This document shows positions 47,761-58,261 of a DNA stretch of 64,000 nucleotides, piece by piece. The stretch's first letter is position 1. The number at the start of each line of letters is the position of its first letter. The translations under genes and the position numbers were made by a program. The stretch covers positions 62,001 to 126,000 of the forward strand of contig JAFISE010000011.1 in NCBI GenBank assembly GCA_022560025.1. Direction: 5' to 3'. The notes under the pieces were generated by a model that did no database searches, was not told where the DNA came from, and was given only the letters and a program-made list of their open reading frames with translations. The stretch is from Stagonosporopsis chrysanthemi (taxonomy: Eukaryota; Ascomycota; Dothideomycetes; Pleosporales; Didymellaceae).

Positions 47761-49860
47761 TCATCTGCCTTCGTGCAAAGAAGCAGCTTCATTACAGTCC
47801 ATCAGCCCGTCTGACTCCGTTGCGAGCGCGGGACCACGTTCCTCCTGGTGTCCATCCGCCGACTGTGTGGACGTGGACTCCGGTCTGGGCTCCAACATCG
47901 CAGCTTCTTTGGAGACAGTCTCATATTCCTGCCACCGCGCCGTCACGCGAACGATACGGGCTCGTCTCATCAACTCATGGCCCTCCAACAGCGGGTGTCC
48001 GTGCTCAGCAGTATTTGCTTGATTTGCATCAGTACTGTCTTGCTTCCGCGAGGTGGTGGACTGCAACAGCGGCTTGTTGTCCTCGGCTTCGGTTCTGTCG
48101 CTGTAGAAGATGAGCGGCAGGAGGCTGTCTTTCCACACAGGCTGGAACCCGCGCTTTTTCCACGTGGCGGCGATCGTCCACACAGCCAGTATGGCCGCTG
48201 CGAACGTGAGCAAGATGGGAAGTAGCAGCCACTGCCAGTGCACCGCCACGCACGTTGTTGTTTGCCACGCGAGACCCTGCACGGTGTCGAGTGGGAAAGG
48301 CTCGCCATTGCTCCACGATTTGTCTCCTGTGATAGCCGCGGGGCCTATGGCGCCATACTCGACACGGAACTTGTTCGTCATTGCGTCCGCGAAGGATCCA
48401 AACCAATTGTCTATGCGGGCGAAGGTCATTTCCTCGTCGTTGAATAATGCGCGCATTACAGAGTCGACGGCCATGTTGCCCAGAGTGTTGCCGCCGAAGA
48501 AGGAGTACGTATTTGAGGCAGTGCACAACAGTGCTTTGTACGAGCTGCACGTTCCGCTGAAGACCTCAGCTCGGAGCACTCGCGCTATTATGCTCGCGAG
48601 CATTGCTTCGTGGCGATAGATGCAGGACTCTGGGGCTGTGAGGTTGGTGTAGGTATTTACTGTTGGTCGGCCATTACTGTGCTCGGTGGCATTGTAGAGC
48701 GCTAACTTGGTTCCAGTGTGCTCTGAAGTGGTACCTTGCAGGTTGTTGATATTCTGTCCACCACGATTGCATGGCATCTGAACGGCGACTAGGTTTGAGA
48801 AAATCGGAAGGGGATACGCCATTGATTCGCTTTGGAGTTGGTCATCTGCGAACCTGTCTGCCATATCTGGTACGAGCGGCTCGGTGTAAGTGAGCTCTTC
48901 GGAGAGCTGATTGTTGGTAACAGAGGTAAGGTAGGTGCGCATGCATGGGTAAAGGATGCATACCAAAGCTGTGGCTGTGTCGTTGTTATCCAATCAAAGA
49001 AATGTGACATTGGCGTAAGCCCATCGAGACCAAACTCGTAGTTCCATGTCGAATGAATCGCCCAGCCAACCCAAATCCTCTGTCGTTTCTAGCTTCGCTA
49101 TTCAAAAGAAATCTATAGTATCCGCTGAGAGATTCAGTCCATTTGGGAGAATGTGCAGGTTCTGAGTGTACCTTGTCGAGTTGACTACACGGCGCTGAAC
49201 AAGAGACGTGGCATCCATACACTTACTGCACATTGCTACTGTTGAGTGTGGCGAACCTTTTTCCCTGTCATGTAAAGCCGTAGTGCTCTGGTCGACCTCG
49301 GAGCCAAAGAAGGTACAGTTACCGGTGGCACAAGTAGGAGAAATCTGATTTTCCACTCCTATGGGCGCCATTGCGCTTGAGAGAATCGTCACAAGAATGT
49401 CCCGTGATGGACTGTCGTACATGTTAGTCTCCAGACCGTCAGGCTTTCGAGGTATGAAATGCGCGTATGGTAGCGATGCAGCAAGACCCTGTACAGGGAA
49501 GCTGCACTCTGCTGTGCGACTAGCCAGCTGAACGAAAGGTCCAACGAGGAAGGAGATGACCAGTATGCAAGCAGCGACTAATGCGATAGTATCCTTGAAC
49601 AGCACGGTGTGTAGGAGTTGGAGCGCACCCAAGCTGCCACGGCTGCCTGAGTCGTATCGCTGGAGGTCAGAGACTGGACGGGCAGACGCTGCAAACCAGT
49701 CCTACTTGCGTTGCGAAATAACTTGAGCCGCAAGGACTACCAGGGCCGCTCGGAGGACCGTCAAGAGCAGAGCCAGCTGCGCGTTGAGGTTGATGTGGAC
49801 GCCCCAATCTGGGGTGGGTACGCCATTGTACGAGGCTAGTAGTGTATCAGAACCAAGGTC
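47761..49860 (-). pseudogene. DUF3176-family membrane protein, broken by three stops
   Basis: A single minus-strand frame from ~49850 to 47761 reads as a complete DUF3176 protein. It includes the N-terminal NGVPTPDWGVHINLNAQLAL span, ARPVSDLQRYDSGSRGSLGA, a TM span (TIALVAACILVISFLVGPFV), CATGNCTFF and CSKCMDATS cysteines. It then has SRWAYANVTFL, ILYPCMRTYLTSVTNNQLSE, the late TM span (LLLPILLTFAAAILAVWTIA) and PVWKDSLLPLIFY. The frame is interrupted by TAG at 49702–49704 (where the family has Trp after ISQxK), TGA at 49102–49104 and TGA at 48994–48996. Upstream of ~49845 the first TM span (CCMACILLILACISV) is in another frame, suggesting a frameshift. DUF3176 proteins are plasma-membrane proteins of unknown function. 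Three independent stops make a pseudogene much more likely than introns. Confidence 0.82.
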
Positions 49861-50379
49861 CGTACATCTCAACAGGCACCGATATACAAGCCAAGATCAG
49901 CAGTATACAGGCCATACAACAATGCGACGTGAATTGTGCCCATGCGGGCATGCAACATCGATGGGGGGCAATGTCCACAACGACCCCGCTCGTTTATGGC
50001 CCCCACACTCACCTGCATGCATATGTACCGCTCCTCTGGAACTCACCCTGATCGACGGCAAACACCCAGAACCACCACGACTAATTCCATCTCACCACAC
50101 CGATAAAACGCCATTCCAAAAACACCCTTTGCCCCCCCACCCCCTTCCAGATACACACCTCATCTCTGCTGCTTCACAACAAACCCCAACCCCCAGCCTC
50201 TCTCTCACCCAGAAACCCCCAGCAAAAAAATCCAGCAAGAATCACCACACCACACCACAGCACACGCCCGAGTGCTTTGCGTGTCACGAACTAACCTAGC
50301 CAGAGGCCTTGCGCATCCTGCAAGCACGCTACCACAGCATCCCACAAGCACACTCGCCGCCCCCGCTCTCTCAAAAAGA

Positions 50380-50425
50380 AAACACACACACACTCATACA
50401 CACATATGTATACACACACAACGCC
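50380..50425. repeat. CA/TG-type microsatellite
   Basis: Imperfect (ca)n run interspersed with cata units: acacacacactcatacacac, then atatgtatacacacacaa. A second similar run lies at ~51110–51165. Confidence 0.8.
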
Positions 50426-50566
50426 AAGCTCAGTCCCATCGTTGCTCAGCGCCCACACCAACGCCAAGTGCAAAGCGTCCCGAGATATCGACCCTGTGCA
50501 GTGGGCTGGATGGCGTATTGCCGTCTACGCACTGTGCGTGTGCGTGTGCGGCGACGCGATGCAGCG

Positions 50567-50690
50567 CAGAGCTGATACAGAGGAGAGCTGATACAGAGGA
50601 GAGCTGATACAGAGGAGAGCTGATACAGAGGAGAGCTGATACAGCGCAGAGCTAATACAGAGCAGAGCTAATACAGAGAATCGCTAATGC
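50567..50690. repeat. 16-bp minisatellite
   Basis: Tandem units of gagagctgatacagag. Four are nearly perfect (50575–50640), followed by about three degenerate ones carrying agctaatac. The late copies differ by g-to-a and related changes. Confidence 0.85.
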
Positions 50691-51209
50691 AGAGCGCAGA
50701 GCATGGAGTTGGGGGGCAGGGGTGGGGTGCACTACCGCAGCAACTGCCACACCCACCGCGGCAGGCGCTTCCTGTCCGATGCGAGTGGCCACATGCATGC
50801 ACGCATGCGCGAGCAGTCTGGTACACGCCCCGGGGCGGATCCAGCGAGGAGAGGAGGGGAGAGGTGCGGAGTGCGCGTTCTTGGCCAGAGGGAGGCGGGG
50901 AGGAGGGACAGCGTGGATGTGGCGGTGTGGGGGTGCGGGGTGTTGGTGGGCTGGGTGTGGTGGGGATGGGGTGAGATGGGATGGTGGCGTGGATGGATGA
51001 GACTGAGATTGCATGCCTACGCAGGCTATGCTATGCTACGAAACTACGGATGCACCTACGCTATGCAAAGTAAAAATGATGACGACAAAGGACGAAAACC
51101 GCCCAAACCCAGTCACCCACACAAACATACACACACACTACACATACACATATACACACTGCCAAACCCCGCGAGCCCCAAACTCGCCAATGTCTCCCCG
51201 CCTTACACT

Positions 51210-53027
51210 CTACTTCCCCCCAAACTCCTGCGCCAACTTACTCCGCGCGCGCAACTGATGTCCAAACCGAAACATAACAAACGGAATCAGGCTAAGCAGC
51301 GTGCCGAACAGCGCCAAAATGAGTCCCGCATACTGACTCCCGACGTTATGAAAAAACGCACTGGCAAACAGCGGCGTCACGGCGCCGAGGGTATTGCGCA
51401 TCAGGCCCTGGCCCGCAATGGCTGACGACGAGGACTCGCCGTAGCAATCCGCCGTGTACGAGTACGTGCTCTCGAAGACGAAGAAGATGCCGAATGCGAT
51501 GGGGGCGAGGCCGATGGTGGGCGCGATCCAGGGGATGTCGCCGTACTGCGTGAAGGAGTAGATGAAGAGGCCGACGGGGAGCCAGAGGGCGCCGAACATG
51601 GCGCCGTAGAGGCGGTGTTCGGGCACGACCTGCACGGCGGGGTCGGCTTGCAGGGCGTTGTACTTGCGCATCTGCAGGTGGTGGGCTGCCCAGCCGAGAA
51701 AGGTGCCAATGGCGAGGGAGATGTAGGGCAGGCCGGAGACGCCTTCGTTCCAGCCCCGCTTTTCGCTGAAGGTGATGGGGATTACGGAGAGGAAGAGGAA
51801 GACTACCGCCCAGCAGAAGGCGATCCATAGCCCGAAGGCGAAGACGACGGGCTCGGTGACGAGCATGCGGATGGCTTTTACCGAGGAGGCTTTGAGCATG
51901 GATTTGACGTCGGGCGTGTAGATGTCGTCTTCGGCGACGTAGCGGTCGTCGTTTGTGGCCTTGCGGAGGGCGAGGGCGCGCTTGTGGAGGCAGACGCCGC
52001 CGCGGGTTTCTGGGAAGAAGAGGAAGATGGCGATGAGGAGGGGCACGTTTGCGATGCCCTGGACGCCCTGGATCCAGCGCCAGCCGATGGCCTGGTCGAT
52101 GAAGCCGGCGTAGATGGGGGCCGAGACGGTGCCGAAGATGGCGACGAAGGAAAACATGGCCATGGGGCGGCCGCGGCGGTGCGCGGGGTACATGTCGTCA
52201 AAGGTGCCGCCGACGAGGATGGTGCCGACGCAGCCGAAGAGGCCGAGCAGCAGGCGCAGGCCGATGATGGTGTTGATGTCCTGCGCAAGGGCGAGGCCGA
52301 TGAAGAGCAGCGAGAAGCAGAGGTAGGCGGAGGCGTAGACGATTTTGCGGCCGACGAGCTCGCAGAACGGCGCCAGCACCATGGGCGCGACGGCGCAGGC
52401 CATGTTGAAGGTGAACAGCCCCCACTGGCCCTGCAGACTGCCGACGTTGAACTCGGCGCACATGCTGTTGATGCCCGAGGAGTAAGCTGTGGTCGCGAGA
52501 CCGATGAACAGCGTCATCAGGTTCAGCATGGTTGTGATGGACCGCTTGTACCAGGGATTCCAGTTGAAGGGGTTCTCCTTGTCGCCAGTCGCAAAGGTGA
52601 GGACAATGTACTCCTTGTCATTGTGCTTGACTGTCTCGGTGAGCGTCAGTGGCATGTCGATGTCGACAGTCGTGATTGGACCGCAGTCTGCGTCGACGTC
52701 GTTGTTGTCTTCGCTGACGTGCTTTCCACCGACAATCCTCCCAATCATAGGCTCGCCTTTCTCATTGCGGACAATCTCCGAGTTGTAGTCAGGAGTGTCC
52801 ACTCCATCCTCATCCTTGCTGTCTGTCTCGGACAGGTAGGCCTGTGGTGTGGCGGCGGCAGTAGAGCGAGCCCGCGGTGTGATGGGTGTGTTTGCTGTGA
52901 CAGAGTTGTTCCTGGACTGCACAATGGAGTTGTTTCGGGACTGGATGTACGAGTTGGCCCGGGACGCTGCCAACGACCCAGGTCTCGACGAGGGTCTGGA
53001 GAAAGATGGACCGTAGTAGCCTGACAT
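51210..53027 (-). CDS. MFS drug:H+ antiporter-type transporter (DHA1)
   Basis: Intronless frame of 605 residues from the ATG at 53027 (MSGYYGPSFSRPSSRPGSLA). A ~150-residue disordered, Ser/Asn-rich N-terminus contains repeated QSRNNSIV/QSRNNSVT. The segment KENPFNWNPWYKRSITTML leads into TM1, typical of polyamine/multidrug carriers of the TPO/DHA1 group. Motif-A-like FCELVGRKIVY, RLLLGLFGCVGTILVGGTFD, YPAHRRGRPMAMFSFVAIFG (motif C region), GWRWIQGVQGIANVPLLIA and FFPETRGGVCLHKRA follow. The second half includes SGLPYISLAIGTFLGWAAHH and TADCYGESSSSAIAGQGLMR. Twelve spans are expected and found. It is a plasma-membrane proton-coupled exporter; substrate unknown. Coding is very GC-rich at third positions, unlike the genes at 28–43 kb. 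Confidence 0.9.
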   Translation of the reverse strand: MSGYYGPSFSRPSSRPGSLAASRANSYIQSRNNSIVQSRNNSVTANTPITPRARSTAAATPQAYLSETDSKDEDGVDTPDYNSEIVRNEKGEPMIGRIVGGKHVSEDNNDVDADCGPITTVDIDMPLTLTETVKHNDKEYIVLTFATGDKENPFNWNPWYKRSITTMLNLMTLFIGLATTAYSSGINSMCAEFNVGSLQGQWGLFTFNMACAVAPMVLAPFCELVGRKIVYASAYLCFSLLFIGLALAQDINTIIGLRLLLGLFGCVGTILVGGTFDDMYPAHRRGRPMAMFSFVAIFGTVSAPIYAGFIDQAIGWRWIQGVQGIANVPLLIAIFLFFPETRGGVCLHKRALALRKATNDDRYVAEDDIYTPDVKSMLKASSVKAIRMLVTEPVVFAFGLWIAFCWAVVFLFLSVIPITFSEKRGWNEGVSGLPYISLAIGTFLGWAAHHLQMRKYNALQADPAVQVVPEHRLYGAMFGALWLPVGLFIYSFTQYGDIPWIAPTIGLAPIAFGIFFVFESTYSYTADCYGESSSSAIAGQGLMRNTLGAVTPLFASAFFHNVGSQYAGLILALFGTLLSLIPFVMFRFGHQLRARSKLAQEFGGK

Positions 53028-54460
53028 GTTCAGATTCGAGGAAGTTGTTGGGGCTTGTCTACGCGGAGAAGATGGGGAGCCACGCGCGTTTTGTTCATCG
53101 CCAGCAGGCTCATGCTCGGCATCCGACGCGCGCTGTCCTACTCAGTTCGCGGTCTGCTAGCGGTCAGGTGGACTCAACGCCATGGCTAGGTCCACATAAA
53201 ATCTGGCCGCGAGATACCGACAGGTGAGCTCGCCCTGTGCTAAGAAAACAGTGAGACGCATTGCCATCGACGTCATGCCTCTGTTTCGAGACTATCGCTC
53301 GGGCGGTGTAAAAGGCTTGTGGTCGGAACGGACGCTGTAATAGGCCGAAAAAAACTTCCATACCTGTAACGATGACAGTCAAGCTAGTATTTCTGCCAAG
53401 GCTGGAATAAGGTGAGGCTCTGCGGGAGCTCAACAGGGGTATCCAGCGGGTGGGGTCACCGGAAGCCAGCTCCACCGGCCAGTGACGGCAACCTCGTGCG
53501 CAGAGATGCGACGAGACGAGTTGGAGACTGCGCAGACTGTGTGAGTGTTGCAGGCACCTGCGCCCACAGACACATCTGGCACCATGCCAGCGCACTTACC
53601 TGCCATCACTGTATCGGTGTGTCTGTTGTCCAGCGACGACGATACGAGGACCCACCGTTTTGCGGTCCGTCCGGCAGGTATCGACGAATGATGCAGGCAC
53701 TCCGGCATGACGTCGACAGTGGGCGTGAAACCTTCTCAACACGACGCATCCAGTCAGCAAGCACAGCACTTACCTTAGCCTGGCCGATGTCTCCCCCCCA
53801 CGCAGACCGCAAAGTTTTCTGTTGAAGTCGCAAGGTATTTGAGATCGCGCTTGGCGCTTCTGGCGTGCTAGGCATGCAGGCGCTTATCTGTACCTCGCGA
53901 TGACATCAGTCCGCATATGCAGCGTTCTTTTTTTCTTTTCTTTTTTCTTCTTGGTGTCTTCTTTCCGTCCCGACAGACTCTCGCCTGGTATCTTCCATGC
54001 GTTGTTGGCTAGTGAGCACCGATTGTGGCGTGTTCGCGCTCGCGCCACGCTCGGGATCGGCGTGAGGCTCTGGGTGGGTCTGGCGGGCCCGCACGGATCA
54101 CGGTAGACATTGTGCTTTGTGGAATGCAGACCGTCTTTCGTGCGAGGAATGCGATGTTGTGATGTCGGACAATCGCGGTCTATGGCTGTGAGCAAGGAAG
54201 TCTTGGTTGGCAGAGCTTTCGGTTATGATCTCGATGACGTTGTTCCATTCGACCGTCATCGTCGAGCGCTCTGGAGTGACAGCCTTATCCCAGCCAGTGA
54301 TGCACAATTCTTCGCACTCGCGTTAAAAGAACAGCCAACAGCGTGAGAGCGCATGCGAACTACAAAGAGCAAAGTGGTATCATTCGCGTAAACCTTACAT
54401 AGCCTGCCAAACCATAGAAACGCCGTGTATACACGCCATGCGATGCTGTGCGTAGTCGAA
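53028..54460 (-). promoter_or_regulatory. Long upstream region of MFS gene, possibly spliced leader
   Basis: 1.4 kb upstream of the MFS start holds three consensus minus-strand donors: AAG|GTAAGT at 53773, CAG|GTAAGT at 53599 and CAG|GTATGG at 53363. It also has plausible acceptors (TTCAACAG, GTTACAG, TTTTCTTAG at ~53238–53245). No long frame links them, so they fit a multi-intron 5' leader or a small unrecognised minus-strand gene. A T-rich stretch lies at 53928–53955. Confidence 0.4.
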
Positions 54461-57400
54461 CTAATGCGAGCCTCCCATATCATTAGCGCCAAACGTGCCG
54501 TCGCCAAAGTAGAGCATATCATGGGGCAGATACTCCAAATCCCACGGCATCATGTCGGCGCCGAGCACAGACATGTCAACGTCCTGGGTGTCGATGACCA
54601 TGTTGCCAAACGCGCTATCTGATGGTGTGGTATACATGCCAAAGGTTGGAGAAAACTCGGTCGGCTGCACCTGGTGACCTTGGCCGTCCTGCATAGACGC
54701 GGATCGGACATAGGAAGTAGTGCTCGGTAAATGGCCCTGGCCCGACGATGCGTTGTTGAACGGGGAGTGGAGGTTCAACAGGAGATCAGCGTCGGAAACT
54801 AGCGCCGGGTCAGGCGCAGGTACGATGCCGTAGTTGCTGTTGGCCGGGGGTGGGGGCATCGACGCAGGATCGAAGGGCGGGTAGATGGATGGAGAAGGCA
54901 TGGGTGGATGCGAGGGCTCGAATTTGAGTGGAGGGTTTGATATAATCGAGGCAATGGAGGGCTGCGTGCTAGCCGGTGAGCGCTTTGACGACGCCGGCTT
55001 TGGCTCGCGCCCGGTGTTGTTCTCGGACGTGTACATGACGGCAACATTCGTAGACGGTGAGTTCATTGTGCCGGTGAGTGACCACCCAATGGCTGCGAGC
55101 ACGTTAGCGGTGAAACTGGGTGGATCGAACAGAGACGTGCCTTGACTAGATAGGCCCCGCGGTGAGCCAGGTATAGTCGGCGTTCTGGCACCCTTTCTGA
55201 TCGCTGCAGGGACATTAGCCAGATCGGCGTCTGGACTCTGCGCTGTCAAGTATGTACCCCAGCTAAGCTTTCTCCGCCAGCCGGGGCTTGTGAAGGACGG
55301 CTCGGGCCGGGGGACTTCCAGCGCACTCTCCATCTCTTCTCTCGTATACAGCAGCGGGTTGTCAATGCCCTTTGACTTTTGATCGAGCACAGTGATGATG
55401 TACTTGACGCCTTCCCAGTACGTCTCGATTGACTTGAGTGCGCGATGGCACCGCTGGTAGTTCTGATTAGCAGCCGAGGCGAGCAATGTGTGTTTGGCAG
55501 CCTGCTTTTGCTCGCGGTCCTGCAGACTGTTCGGTCTGTCCGCGGTCGACGCGTTCTTGTCGAGGTGGAAATGTGCGAGTGGAGCGCGAGTGTCCCTCTG
55601 CTCAGCACGCGGCCCGGGCGAAGCAGGTCGCGACTGAGGTCGAGACTGGGGCTGTGACGATGCCGAGTGCATTGCAGATTCTTGGAGAAACGCGCAAGCG
55701 GCTATGTAGATGGGCTGGCTGTGTGGGTGTTAGAGGTGGGATTTGAGGCGCGGAAAGAGAAAGGGTTACCTTGTGAAGGGATTGCACCACCCAGTCTTGG
55801 GATCGATGAGCTCGGTAAACGACAGGATGTCGGCGATTGTCTTTGCAGAAGACATGGACAGCTCCCTGCTGTTGGCGGACAATTTCGACTGCGGACTCCC
55901 CTCGAAAGGCTTCAGCAAGGTCGGCTGGTGCAGCAGAACAATGAGGGTGTGGAACCAACAGTGGAGCAGCAAGAAGTTTGTTCCTTGGTTGAACTTGACG
56001 TACTGCTGGAAGTTGACGGCGTTGAAGTGTAGCTTGGGCGACAGATTCTGGTAGATTTCCGTAAGACGATTCTCGAGCGTATCCAGCTGTTTCTGGAGGT
56101 CTTTTGTGATATCGGAGGCGTGCCTCACGCTATTCAGCAAGTCCGTCACGCGCCCATATAGGTGGATGATGCGGATGAGGGCGGGGAAGGGCAAGGGCCA
56201 TCCCGAGGCCGCGTCCACTTCGTCCAAGGATGGAAAACTGATCTCGATGTCTCGGTCGCGAATGGTGACGGGACGTCCGGTGCCCGAAGAGATGACGCGA
56301 TCGAGAAAGAAGATGGACCAGAACGTGTCCAGACGCTCGCGTTCGACAGCCCTTTGCTCTTGCTCGTCAGAGGTCATTCCTCGGCTCTGCTGGATGTTGT
56401 GCTCTTGCCATGGGGGTGCGATGCCGCTGCTCGAGTCTGTCTTGACGAGCTCCGGAGTGATGCCGCTGCTCGCGTCTGTCTTGACGAGCTCCGGAGTGAT
56501 GCCGCTGCTCGAGTCTGTCTTGACGAGCTTCGGAGTGATGCCGTTTCGTCCTTCGTATCTGAGCCCCTCGAGTGTCTGCATGCCAAGGTCTTGAGCCATG
56601 CGGATGGCGATACCCAGGTACATCCACAGGCCACTGTCGCGGCCGCCTCCAAACTCATCGTAGGCCAGCAACAAGGCGGCTTGCACGACAGCAACACTGG
56701 GACAGGGGAAAGCGTCTGGGATGTTTGACTTGGCTCGGTGAGCAAAAGCTTGGCCAGCTTCGGGGCGGTGGGTCTTGGTCTTGTCGTCGGAGGTGTCCTT
56801 GTGCTGCGTGCCAGCTCGAGCCAGCATGGGATGCGTCGAGAACCTGGCAGCCAGCGCGCAGACGGCATCGACAAGGATGGCGTCGACTTGCTTCTCCTCC
56901 AGGTCGCGCATGAAGCGGTCGCGCTGCAGGAAGGGGAAGCAGCAGCCCAGGTTGACGAAGAAGACGTTGCACAGGTGGGTGATGAGCGGGCTGGGCGACA
57001 TGTCTGAGTTGTCGTAGACGGGTATCTCGAGGGGCGTGCGGGCGTCGGGTGCTGTGGGCGAGCCTAGGGGTTCGGCGGGCGACGAGTCGAGTGCATGGTG
57101 GTCGGACAGGGTCTGGTTGCTCCCGTGGCGCTGGCCCCTGACCTTGACGACCATCTGCCTGAAGCCGGGCATGATGGCTGTGGGCCCAAAGTAGCGGAAG
57201 TAGGGCATGCGGTTGCGCGTGTTGAGAGTGAGCACGCTGGGGTCGCCGTCGTCCTCGTGCTTCGGGCGGCTGGTGTTGGCCGACGCGGCGGAGCGCTGGG
57301 AGAGGTTGGACGAGGCCATGTGCGGCAGGGGCGGGCGGACGGGCTGGACGGGCTGGACGGGCTGGACGGGCGGGTCGGTGGATGCTTCGACAGTGCGGGC

Positions 57401-57799
57401 AGGCGCGGTGGTGGTGCTCGAGGCGACGCTCTCTCTGCGGGCGGCCTTCTTGGAGTCGCGGGCGGGGTCTGCAGGGCCATGGTCGTCGCCGTAGCCGGCG
57501 CACTCGTGCTTGTTCTGGGTACAGGTGCCGCAGACGGGGCGCTCGCCTGGGCGGGGTCAGCGTGCAGGCGCAATGGGCACGTACTGGGCGCGTCTACCAG
57601 AGCAGCGCGTCTTCTTGCGGCGGCAGGTCAGACAGGCCGAATTGATCCTGCGGCGCTTCGCATAGGGCCCATCGTGGTTGGTCACGAAGCGGATGGGCTT
57701 TGGCTGGGGCGCGGCGGGGCCATGCGCAGGCGCAGGCGCAGGCGCAGGAGCATTTGCGGGAGCATTTGCAGCAGCCGTCGAGGGAGCTCCGCGATGCAT
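54461..57799 (-). CDS. Zn2Cys6 fungal-specific transcription factor
   Basis: Exons 57598–57799, 55770–57546 and 54461–55718 give 1,078 residues. After an Ala/Pro-rich start, the zinc cluster reads CLTCRRKKTRC-SGERPVC-GTC-TQNKHEC (CX2CX6CX6CX2CX6C), split by the 51-bp first intron. The central Fungal_trans regulatory domain shows PLITHLCNVFFVNLGCCFPF, AVCALAARFSTHPML, VVQAALLLAYDEFGGGRDSG, LWMYLGIAIRMAQDLGM, RLDTFWSIFFLDRVISSGTG and IEISFPSLDEVD. The second junction restores GWCNPFTSQPIYIAACAFL. The C-terminal ~350 residues are Ser/Pro-rich with acidic clusters (DTQDVDMSVLGADMMPWDLE), probably activating. It is a nuclear DNA-binding regulator, target unknown. A tandem triplicated 13-residue insert lies between WMYLG…LRYEGRNG and the RERLDTFW motif. 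It is divergent from ATP12. Confidence 0.9.
56420..56536 (-). repeat. In-frame 39-bp triplicate in Zn2Cys6 gene
   Basis: Three perfect-length 39-nt tandem units (56420–56458, 56459–56497, 56498–56536) differ at two positions. They encode GITPxLVKTDxSS three times. The insertion is within the regulatory domain, in a loop before the conserved FWSIFFLDR helix, and keeps the frame. Confidence 0.92.
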
Positions 57800-57842
57800 C
57801 ACCGCACCGGCATGGAAGGCTGCGCGGGGGAGCTGTGAAGGG

Positions 57843-57843
<1 letters not shown>

Positions 57844-57890
<47 letters not shown>
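57844..57890. repeat. 47-nt poly-G tract in divergent promoter
   Basis: 47 uninterrupted G on the plus strand, bounded by C, 45 bp upstream of the Zn2Cys6 ATG and ~370 bp upstream of ATP12. It could form quadruplexes if real. Exact length is doubtful because such tracts are prone to sequencing and assembly error. Confidence 0.8.
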
Positions 57891-58261
57891 CGGGGCAGGC
57901 GGTGGAGAGGGCGTGACTCGGATCGCCGTCTCGAGCTGGGGGCCGGCGAGGCTGCGCAGAGGCGGGCGTCAGGCGCGGCGGGCTCAGCTCACGGCGTCCG
58001 GCGGGCGAGGATTGGCGGGCTGGGCTGGGCTTCGGTCGTCGGCAGCGTCCAGCCCAGCGCCCAGCGGGAGTGTGGAGAGAAGCCGGGGTCGCGGCCGCAC
58101 CGCCGCTGGGCGATCGGTGCGCGGGAAAAGTGCCTGCCTGCCTGCCCTACCACTGCCACTGCCACTGTCACTACCATCCATCGGCGTGACCGCGCGACAC
58201 CTCCGCGACGCACCGCCCCTCGCCCTCGCCGCCGCCCTCTTCGCGCCGCCACACCGCCGCC
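57891..58261. promoter_or_regulatory. Divergent promoter, Zn2Cys6 regulator / ATP12
   Basis: GC-rich ~370 bp between the poly-G tract and the ATP12 start. It contains repeated cactgccactgc-type units at ~58150–58170 just before the ATP12 leader. No TATA box is evident. Confidence 0.45.

Larger units (their letters stand above)
49861..51209. other. Intergenic with simple repeats
   Basis: Contains the probable displaced first TM segment of the DUF3176 remnant (to ~49950), a C-rich stretch (50080–50260), a CA-rich microsatellite at ~50380–50425, a 16-nt minisatellite (50567–50690), a G-rich purine stretch (50840–50995) and another CA-rich run (~51110–51165). No gene is supported. Confidence 0.6.

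Noticed and set aside
48991..48993. A separate gene starting at the TTG after the TGA in the DUF3176 region
   Set aside because: Family sequence (SRWAYANVTFL) continues upstream of the stop in the same frame, so the downstream part is the C-terminal half of one broken gene.
51984..53024. 346-codon plus-strand frame
   Set aside because: Antisense shadow of the MFS transporter; acidic/Gly-rich and without domain signatures.
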